Positions 56,345 to 64,000 of a stretch of DNA of 64,000 nt are shown in pieces; the first letter of the stretch is position 1, and each line of letters starts with the position of its first letter. The stretch is from Protula sp. h YS-2021 (taxonomy: Eukaryota > Annelida > Polychaeta > Sabellida > Serpulidae), in contig OX457033.1 in the NCBI GenBank assembly GCA_949752745.1, positions 17,089,407-17,153,406 of the forward strand, in the 5' to 3' direction. The notes beneath the pieces were generated by a model, which did not search any database, was not told the DNA's origin, and saw only the letters and a list, made by a program, of their open reading frames with translations. The translations under genes and the position numbers were made by a program.

Positions 56345-56705
56345 TTTGAGCCATCTACAGTATTTGGAACTTGAGCAAACGTTGCGCCATCTAAGAGATT
56401 TGGAACTTGAGCAAACGTTGCGCCATCTACGAGATTTGGAACTTGAGCAAACGTTCCGCCATCTACGAGATTTAGAACTTGAGCAAACGTTGCGCCATCT
56501 ACGATATTTGGACCTTGAGCAAACGTTGCGCCATCTACGAGATTTGGAACTCGAGGAAACGTTGCGCCATCTACGAGATTTGGAACTTGAGCGAACGTTG
56601 CGCCATCTACGAGATTTGGAACTTGAGCAAACTTTCCGCCATCTACGAGATTTGGAACTTGAGCCAACGTTTCGCCATCTACGAGATTTGGAACTTGAGC
56701 AAACC
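56345..56705. repeat. 36-bp minisatellite, ten copies
   Basis: Unit TTGGAACTTGAGCAAACGTT + GCGCCATCTACGAGAT from 56,363 at an exact 36-bp step. A + strand frame of 225 codons (56,253-56,930) carries it as a 12-residue repeat LELEQTLRHLRD, and a - strand frame of 141 codons as VPNLVDGATFAQ. Whether any frame is translated is unknown. Confidence 0.93.
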
Positions 56706-56934
56706 AGTTTCTTCCGTACTTACATGTGGACAAGCAACCCGTCTGCATACGCGGCAAAAAGCTTTCAGAAATGCTTCAGATCCGAATGGTTAAGTTGTTG
56801 TTCTTCACAGGTTATCTCTGTTACAGATTATACTTCCACTAAATACAACCAAATTCACTCAACTCCATCACCCCCAAACCCAACAGGGAGAGATGTGAAT
56901 AATTTTTGTATTTGTGCAATTGTATCATAAAGCA

Positions 56935-58370
56935 ACGGATATGCTGTACAGACTGCAGAATGTACACCAAAAAGAAGCCTTCATTTTTTTCGCTCCAACA
57001 CGGTACACTTTCAGCGAGACTAAAATCACTAAAATTTAGTATTTTCTTCAAATTACCTTTTCAAATTTCGGTATTTCAGTATGGAAATGCCAATCCAAAT
57101 CTAAACATTCTCTCGATTATTTATTTATTTATTTATTTTCATTTTTAAGACCAGGAAAAATAAATTACTTATACATTCAGCAGTTTCAAGTATTCGAAGA
57201 TGGAAACCCTTTCCCTTTCACTGATATTTGATAGCGGTGGTCTTTATATTTATATAAAATACATATTTGAGACAAAATTGACTTACAAATAATGAGTTAC
57301 TGTTCCACTGTACTTCGCTAAGCAGTTTATAAATATGGGAGAGGATGGGGTGAGGGGGGATGGTGAGGGGGGGGGGCGGGGCTTGATCGCAGCAGTTTTA
57401 TTCAGCAGGAAATCGCATAAATACATTCTCGCAGCACGAAGCAGAGCAATACAGCTACCCCTCTACTTAACACAATGCCAACTGCGAGTTCTTTTCCTAT
57501 TATCCAAGTGTGTTCAAAAAGTGTAACGGATGGACTTTGTGTGATGTTGTATTTCATGTCTTCGTCAAACCTGCGGATAAAACACTAAATATTCAGGGAG
57601 AAAAAAAATGAATACTTGTGTCGAGACACGCTTTTTTTTTTGTTTTTATAAAAAACTGCAAAGTGATCTCAAGCACTAAATGAAGTAAACGCGTCACTAA
57701 CCAGTGCTAAATAGTTACAAGGCAGATTACCTAGAAACGGCTTTAGCGAAGAAGTTTAAGGGTTCGAGCCTGTATTTTAAGAACAATCAGCAGATATAGT
57801 GAAAATATGAACATTTGCATGATATAATTTGTAATGACTATCAGATAATCGAAAATTATATGCATTTTATTCAGCCGTTCGATGATAAGGTATTTCACTC
57901 AGTTATCGCAGGCATTTACACCAATCAGCTACGTGAAATGGCCACACAACATGGCCGCTGGATATTTATATGAAATAAACAAAAGTTTGCTTACTGATGT
58001 TTGCCCTGCAGCTACAGTTTATGGCAGTTAAACGACATTTAATAATACTAAATTTTTCAGTATTATTAAAACTTGCTGAAGTTAACACAACAATCCCGCA
58101 AACAAACAGATCAAAAATAAATAAATAAATTTAACCTCGTTAAAATCTAACATTCTCCGTCAACTGGAAACGGATTTGTTCAACTTACTTTGATCTCACA
58201 GTGCGCGACAACAGTGAATAAGTATTATCGATAAACAGCTGAGAAGTAAACATAAGCCCCTGCCAGCTTTACTGTGTTGTGTCAATTATGGCCTTTTGTG
58301 TGGGTGGCGACAGGCATTTTGTAAACATTTAAACGGGATAACACTTTAATCTGGACTTAATATAGATCTG
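56935..58370. other. Non-coding stretch
   Basis: Nothing recognised. TATT repeats at 57,119-57,138, a G-rich run at 57,340-57,380 and a T-run at 57,631. Confidence 0.4.
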
Positions 58371-58377
58371 GAGGCAT

Positions 58378-58432
58378 ATGTTTCTCACTATGTTTCATAT
58401 GTTTCTCACTATGTTTCATATGTTTCTCACCC
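58378..58432. repeat. 21-bp repeat, 2.6 copies
   Basis: Unit ATGTTTCTCACTATGTTTCA+T. Confidence 0.9.
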
Positions 58433-58439
58433 GGGGGCC

Positions 58440-59885
58440 ACTCACGTACCAACTGGTTACCATACGTGTCCGGGATCTTCTTAAATGAACCCTAAACGAG
58501 GAGTGCTAATTATGAAATAATACTCTCTTTTTAACCAAACACGGACTGAAATTCCGAAATAACTTTCTCCCTTTTTTATCGGAAACGCGGATTACTGAAT
58601 GAAAATTACCACTCCCCCTTTTTCGAACGAAACTGGCACTCATATACTAAGTGCCCCCCCTCCCCCCCCCCCCCCCGGCTCTCCCGGGGTTTTTTTTTCA
58701 AACACATCCGGAAGATTTAGCACAACATTACTCAGTGAGATGATTAAAAGCTGCACGCATGTATGTATTATTCAGTTCCTCATTACCAGCCGTTACAAAC
58801 AGACGATGCATCAATTAACCACCCACAGCCCATATATCAATTCACCAATCACAGTTAAAGACACTGGTTAAACTAAACTGTAGTAATTCTAATTTTTGTT
58901 GCGTTGCATTTTCTGGGCCGGGCGCTTTATTTAACTCATTGCGACGAAAACATTCCCAGGAATACAAAGAGGCAAATGGAAAATAATCGTAATTGGATAG
59001 TTGTTCGCATCAAAGTTTCCAGACACGATACATGTTGAGCTATTAATTTGATCATCTGAAAATAAGATTTTTTATTATAAAATAAGAAAGAGGGATAAGA
59101 AACTGCCCAGCATCATTGATTACGCCCGTGATATCAAATATCTAGATTCTCCTGTGCATATAAATTATATTAGTCTGATCCTAACGTCGGAAGGGCATCC
59201 GCAGACGATCGATACAACTTAGTCCAAAGCCACATATTACATCCCGGGCGATATAAAACAAAAGAGTGGGCTACCCATGATTCATAGTTGTCACGCAACT
59301 AACTCTAAAAGCCGCAAGGGAAGGTGATGACGGCTGCTTCCAAGTGAATAACCAACTTGTCCAGACTTTCCCTCTTGGTTTAAGGCGGAATAAAGCAAAA
59401 CACTGGAATCAAACAAGTGCACTGTTCTCGGGCTATTGTAGCCAATGTGAATTAATCGCGTGGAGGCCTCATTTTTTTTAATTTCAATCTTAACACTCGG
59501 ACGTTCAAATTCATGAGCTGCTCAGACGCATAAAGATCATGTGTGGATGTTTTATGTTGTTTAGGTATGACTATGTATTAATTCTACCTTAAGCATACGA
59601 TCGTAGACGAGCTGACCCACTGCGTTCTATGGAAGCCCAGAGTCCCTTGCCAGTGCCCTACATTTAGCACAGACTGAAAGCACTGGCACTCGTATGAGTT
59701 ATTCAGACATGGACAGATCACGTGACATGTGAAAAAGTAAAACGGTAGACTTTGGGATAAACCAAAGAATGTATAGAGAAAAACCAAGCCATCGGACGAC
59801 GGAAAAAAACCAAACACTTGAAGGAACTTTTTTAAAAAGAAATTATCAAAAAAAGAAAGGCAGTGAGTTTATGAAAGAGTAAATA
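58440..59885. other. Region upstream of the membrane-protein gene
   Basis: No exon recognised. A poly-C run at 58,652-58,676 and a short T run at 58,689 occur. A TAA lies in frame nine bases before the ATG at 59,889, so translation is likely to begin there. Confidence 0.4.
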
Positions 59886-59888
59886 ATC

Positions 59889-60296
59889 ATGACGTATGAT
59901 ATTCCCCTTGAGGAAATGCAGCCTTGCTGTAGTAAGACCCTAGAACCCCTCAACCAGCAAATAGAGCCGCTCGGTAGCAAGGAAACAATTCAAGTGACAC
60001 ACGCCGTTACCATGATGGTGACCAGGCGACACGAAGAATTGAATGGTGACGTCACAACGACATTATGTAAAGCACGCGTTTCTCGTTTCTTGAAAAAGGT
60101 GCGCACGCGTCACACATGGACGGTGATTATGGTATGTCTGGGGACGCTGTACATGCTGATCAATGTGTGGAATGTTGTGCAGCTATGGGACGACAACCTG
60201 AAGTACGAGCTGGTCGTAGGCCCACCCATGTTCATCATGAAACTCCTCATCGCCGTCTTCACCTGCACCGGAACCATTATTTGGTTTTTGGAGCTG
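59889..60296 (+). CDS. Membrane protein exon 1
   Basis: 136 codons from the ATG to FLEL, holding the hydrophilic N-terminus and the first two hydrophobic segments. Upstream in-frame TAA supports the start. Confidence 0.8.
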
Positions 60297-60328
60297 GTAA
60301 GTACGCTTGCACGTCTTTCTTTTCTCTC

Positions 60329-60391
<63 letters not shown>

Positions 60392-62278
60392 CTATCCATC
60401 TCTCTCTAAATACCCTTAGAATTTATATAAAGGCAACGTACTGACCCAAAATAGGGCACCGATTATAGCGTTTCTATTATAAAAGGCTGGATATTATGAA
60501 TGTTTGTTCTGGCTCGATCAACAGTTGAGCTGATCTAATATTGGCCAAAACTGTTTCGTTGCTTAAAAACATGCAGTAAACTGATGTTCTTGTATAGGCA
60601 TGCGCTCGAATTATCTATATCCCTCCTGATTTCTTTCTTTCTTTGGCAGATCTGTAATAAAATTATTGTATATAATTGGGTATGTTCTATAGAAAAACAT
60701 GCGTAATTTCCACCAGTTCAATGTAACTGCTTCAAACTACAAGACAGGACTTGTCTGGCGGCGATCACGTCACTTATAGAAAACACCTTTTATTTTTTAT
60801 ATTGACCCCCAAATCTGTACATAACGTAAGCTGTAGTGAATTGTTGCAGATCAACACACTAAGCGTATACTGTCATGGCGGATACACGCTGGTGTCCATC
60901 ACTGTAGAGATGCTGTTTACTATATCACTGGTTCACATTCCCATAGCTGCCTTGAACTACTTCACAGCTCAATGCCGGGCCAACCATACGTCAATGCTAC
61001 AGGTATACTGTAATGATTTCACTGTGCACCCAGCCACACCCCACGCCTTTGAGTGTATTTAACAATATTGACAAGTCTTTTCACTTGGTCAAGGCTTATA
61101 CGAATTTGTGCGGGCAGCCGTTGGGCTATTTTTTTTCTTGACAGTAAAAATTCATTTTCTTGTCTCAGCTTCTTGTCTGACACTACAGGACCACAAAATT
61201 TTGTACCTATGTAGAACTTGATCTGAGGCTGTACATCCCCCTTTTTCCGTCTACGATTTCGTTTTCATGCTTAAAACACCATGCGAACACAGCTGATTTA
61301 AGAATAAATAAATACAGTGCATTTAAAAGCAAAGTAACGGTTGAGCATAACAGCACAGCTTATGGGCGTTACGTGAGCTCCGCCTGCATAGAGAAAACGT
61401 GCTAGTCCGTTCAATCAATAAAGCCGTTGAATCAACATAACCAAGCAGATGACCCTTATAAACCGCATACACGCTTTGAGCAAATGTTGGTAAAGCGATA
61501 TATAAATGCTGTAATAATAATAATAGTAATAATATGTGCTGCGCCATAAGCTCTCTACTTACTTGTATTACAGAATATACGGCTTGTAAAAAGACTTCAT
61601 GTTGTTCAAGAAATAATAAGCCGTTCAAAGATATATGGTTTACTTGTAATGTTTGTCAAGTGTTGAAGATTTCACTTGCGAAATGCGGTTCTGGTTTTAC
61701 ACAAATTAGTGTGGAGCCTGCCACACTCCATTGCTATGTTAACACAGTACTAGCCACGCGTCATTGCTGCAGGAATGCACTACCAATTACCTGTAGGGCA
61801 AGCAGTCCTTAAATACTCCCAGCAGATCTATTGGCACAGCAGGCTGCAACTAAAATGGTTTAAAAGCGCTACTTTTTTTCAATAGAAATAGCACCGAATT
61901 GGTCAAGATATCAGTGAAACAGCCGCACTTTTGTGCTCCCAGATGGTCCACCACGTCTCACCTCCCCTCCCCCGTTCTCCCCCTTCTCTCTACTGTCCTT
62001 CCGGTACTGCAACAGCGCACAAACATTAAGTTGAAACTCACGTAAGGAAGAAGGTTCTTAACATGTTACTGTGACACTGCCAGTCTATTCACACGTCATT
62101 TTTAAGTGTGATTTCTGTTTTGAACTGTATCTCCTACCTGGACAAATGATTTTATTCAATTGAAGTCTGTTTATGTTGCCAGATTTTATCAGGAGGGTGT
62201 AGTATTGCCTACATCTTCATACGTATGATATGGTTCGCCCATTTACAAGGACACAAAATCAAGCAAAATGACAAGAGG
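59889..62278 (+). CDS. Multi-pass membrane protein, first three coding exons, family not recognised
   Basis: Exons 59889-60296, 60850-61002 and 62183-62278, all phase 0, give 219 residues and run on beyond the window. The N-terminus (about 85 residues) is hydrophilic and cytosol-like: MTYDIPLEEMQPCCSKTLEP, then a basic RFLKKVRTRHT. Hydrophobic segments: about residues 77-100 (VIMVCLGTLYMLINVWNVVQ), 113-136 (MFIMKLLIAVFTCTGTIIWF), exon 2 (LVSITVEMLFTISLVHIPIA) and exon 3 (GGCSIAYIFIRMIWFAHLQ). NHTS after the third segment is a possible N-glycosylation site. Basic tail GHKIKQNDKR ends exon 3. Donors GTAAGT, GTATAC and GTGAGT; acceptors TTGTTGCAG and ATGTTGCCAG. Most likely a four-or-more-pass protein; no named family assigned. 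Confidence 0.78.
60319..60402. repeat. (TC)n / (TATC)n microsatellite
   Basis: Starts 22 bases after the exon 1 donor of the membrane-protein gene: TCTC run then TATCTATC. Confidence 0.95.
60850..61002 (+). CDS. Membrane protein exon 2
   Basis: 51 codons beginning INTLSVYCHGGYTLVSITVE, third hydrophobic segment, then NYFTAQCRANHTSMLQ. Confidence 0.8.
61003..62182 (+). other. Membrane protein intron 2, with a retroelement-tail-like sequence
   Basis: On the - strand at about 61,440-61,530 the order ATTATTATT, ACAGCATTTATATATCGCTT, TACCAACATTTGCTCAAAGC resembles A/T-triplet-tailed interspersed repeats seen in invertebrates. The rest is unremarkable. Confidence 0.4.
62183..62278 (+). CDS. Membrane protein exon 3
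   Basis: 32 codons, ILSGGCSIAYIFIRMIWFAH then LQGHKIKQNDKR, phase 0 before GTGAGT. The reading continues in an exon past 64 kb. Confidence 0.78.
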
Positions 62279-63030
62279 GTGAGTTTCTTTCGCTTGTAAA
62301 CAAATTAAATTGAAGCCACTCAGTTGCCTGATGATATTAAGGTCAACGACATTGCCTGAAAACTTGAAAACTCGAAAAACATAACTGTTTTCCTTCTTTA
62401 CTTTCTCTTATTTCGAAATCCTGTCTGTTAAAGTCAACACAGTTTTAAGTCTTATGATACTTGTCTCATGTTCCAACATCCAACTTTCGTTACGCAATAC
62501 ATTTCTCAAGGTTTGAGATCTAAACCACGATAAGAATGAAATTAGTAATAATTTACGCGGAAGAGATAGAAAGTGTCATTAAAAAAAAGACAATTACTTG
62601 TGTAGTTATATAATCATAAACCGTAAAAAGATGAATTTGCGAAGCCTTCTTGAACTGGGACTAGATCAAAAGCGCAAGGAATTAAATCTGCCTCCGGATA
62701 AATGCGCCAAAATTTTTAAGACATTTGAACCAGGCCATGTTATGCAACGATCAAGATGTTACATCATTTGAGTATGGACGGCAAGTACAGTCAATCCCTC
62801 CGGAAGACCATGCTGGGTTATTAAAGCAATGTAAGGTAGAAACAAATAAGGTCAACACAACACAACAATCCTTTGCTTGTACTATCTTGTGTAACTATGA
62901 GGAAACGATTTATTTATATTTTCTTGATTATCAATCAAAGAGACTCGACATGCATGGACTGGAAAAGGAAGCGAATTTAGATTAATTTAAAAGTATCGTT
63001 TGAATAAGATACAACTTAGAATTTAAGAAA
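62279..63030 (+). other. Intron of the membrane-protein gene with two small open frames
   Basis: A 46-codon frame at 62,631-62,771 (MNLRSLLELGLDQKRKELNL...) and an overlapping 86-codon frame at 62,725-62,985 precede the MULE relic. They may be the 5' part of the same dead transposon in shifted frames; no motif recognised. Confidence 0.35.
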
Positions 63031-64000
63031 GAATAAAATGAAGATAAAAGTTCTGGGTACAAATATAGCAAATCAAGGATTGTTGTGCCATGGATATCAC
63101 TATCGCTAAGCCCATGTTGCAAACAATGCAGATATTCTTGGAGATGCTCCTGTAACCGGTCGAAAATTCGCAAAGTTTGTTTGAAATCAGACAGCAGCAA
63201 AACCTGTTACAGAAATAAAACCTGAACCTAATCATGAGGCTGTCGAGCGCCAAAACGAACGGAACACAGTAAGGATACAAGTAAAGCGCAAGGCCTTAAA
63301 CGACACAAGTTCACAATCATTTAAGGTATTAAGATCTGTTCTTGGCAATGCCGGTTAAGAACACTGGCATGGAGAAAACCTGATAACTCTGACAATGGCA
63401 GTATACAGATCTCGACAAAAACCTTGCTCCCTTGCCAAAAATCGTGAAATGTTGTTCAAAAAGCCCTTAAACAAACGGATACAGCGACAAGCAAGGGTGA
63501 ACAGTTTGCTCTTGTGAATGATGAACAACTTGGAATTATCATTTTTGCCAAAGAAACGAACTTAAATTCTTTGTGCCGTAAAGGATATTCTCATGGATTG
63601 CACCTTCAAATGACGAAAAGGGCATGACCTTCAACCCTGAAATGGCATATGTTGATTTTGAGATGTCACTTATGAACGTCATAAAAGAATTGTTCCCTGA
63701 TGGCAGACTACAATGCTGTCGCTTTCACCTTTTACAAGTATTGTGATACAAAATACAAACTCATGGATTAAGTGGTGAATACAAAGGGAACACAGGTGTT
63801 GGAAAGTGGCTTCATTTATGTTTTGGTCTCCATTCCCTAGCTCCAGATGGATTAGGAGTTTCGTTGAAGACATCCTGCTAGAACTTCCTGAAAACAGTCA
63901 ATGTCAGTCATTTGCAGACTAACTCAGAAAATTACATCGACAACGCTGCCTAAATTTCCACCAGATTTGTGTGCCGAAGTGCCATCTGACCAACGTAGAA
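63030..64000 (+). pseudogene. FLYWCH/MULE transposase relic, runs off the window
   Basis: Fragments in the order of a Mutator-like transposase, in changing frames: a FLYWCH-type zinc finger (LLCHGYHYR, then CRYSWRCSCNRSKIRKVC one frame over, near 63,060-63,180); PEPNHEAVERQ near 63,225; SLAKNREML near 63,430; TATSKGEQFALVNDEQLGII near 63,490-63,540; FAKETNLNSLC; MDCTFK (family MDGTFK) near 63,594; then directly AYVDFEMSLMNVIKELFPDG (family TDFEKA) and RFHLL near 63,725 (family FH). Roughly 40-60 codons normally between MDGTFK and TDFEKA are missing. Several stops and frameshifts show it is inactive. It lies within the membrane-protein gene on the same strand. Confidence 0.85.

Overview
This is intron-rich, AT-rich animal nuclear DNA. 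Coding segments are short exons with GT/AG borders and matching phases, separated by long non-coding stretches holding microsatellites, minisatellites, tRNA-like SINE heads and decayed DNA transposons. The genes are metazoan. The abundance of AGGTCA/TGACCT-rich repeats, Tc1 and MULE relics suggests a marine invertebrate, perhaps a lophotrochozoan, but the species cannot be fixed from this window.

Layout. 0.9-2.46 kb holds a broken transposon-like coding relic, and 11.4-12.4 kb a frameshifted Tc1/mariner transposase. An arsenite methyltransferase gene (AS3MT) runs on the + strand from an initiator exon at 15,376 to at least 27,496, with nine exons whose phases all join. Its 22.2-25.1 kb intron carries a ~2.5 kb foldback-like element with TGTC/GACA-rich inverted arms. 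Convergent to it, on the - strand from 39,666 down to 32,098, lie the last 15 exons (about 553 codons) of the PIKfyve/Fab1 phosphoinositide kinase, including the complete kinase core and stop codon. Beyond 39.7 kb comes a minisatellite field (40-57 kb) with seven unrelated arrays, including a 3 kb higher-order satellite. Inside that field is a candidate three-exon gene for a 116-residue unknown protein (45,761-46,795, +). At 59,889-62,278 (+) begins a gene for an unknown membrane protein with four predicted transmembrane segments so far; it continues past the window. The window ends inside a frameshifted, internally deleted FLYWCH/MULE transposase.

The most unusual signal is in PIKfyve. Several exons are followed at once by tandem arrays, and in at least four cases the repeat unit is made from the exon end, the 5' splice donor, or the C-terminal coding sequence itself. 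The exon 4 donor (38,334) is copied about 19 times, the exon 14 donor about 5 times, the exon 12 donor 3 times, and the last 13 codons plus stop region are repeated 6 times as a 41-bp array. This looks like recurrent tandem duplication seeded at the 3' edges of exons, leaving rows of decoy splice donors. A second notable point is that the AS3MT homologue has Gly where the family's catalytic Cys206 is expected, while Cys61 and Cys156 are kept, and that its intron 4 holds a possible stop-containing alternative exon.
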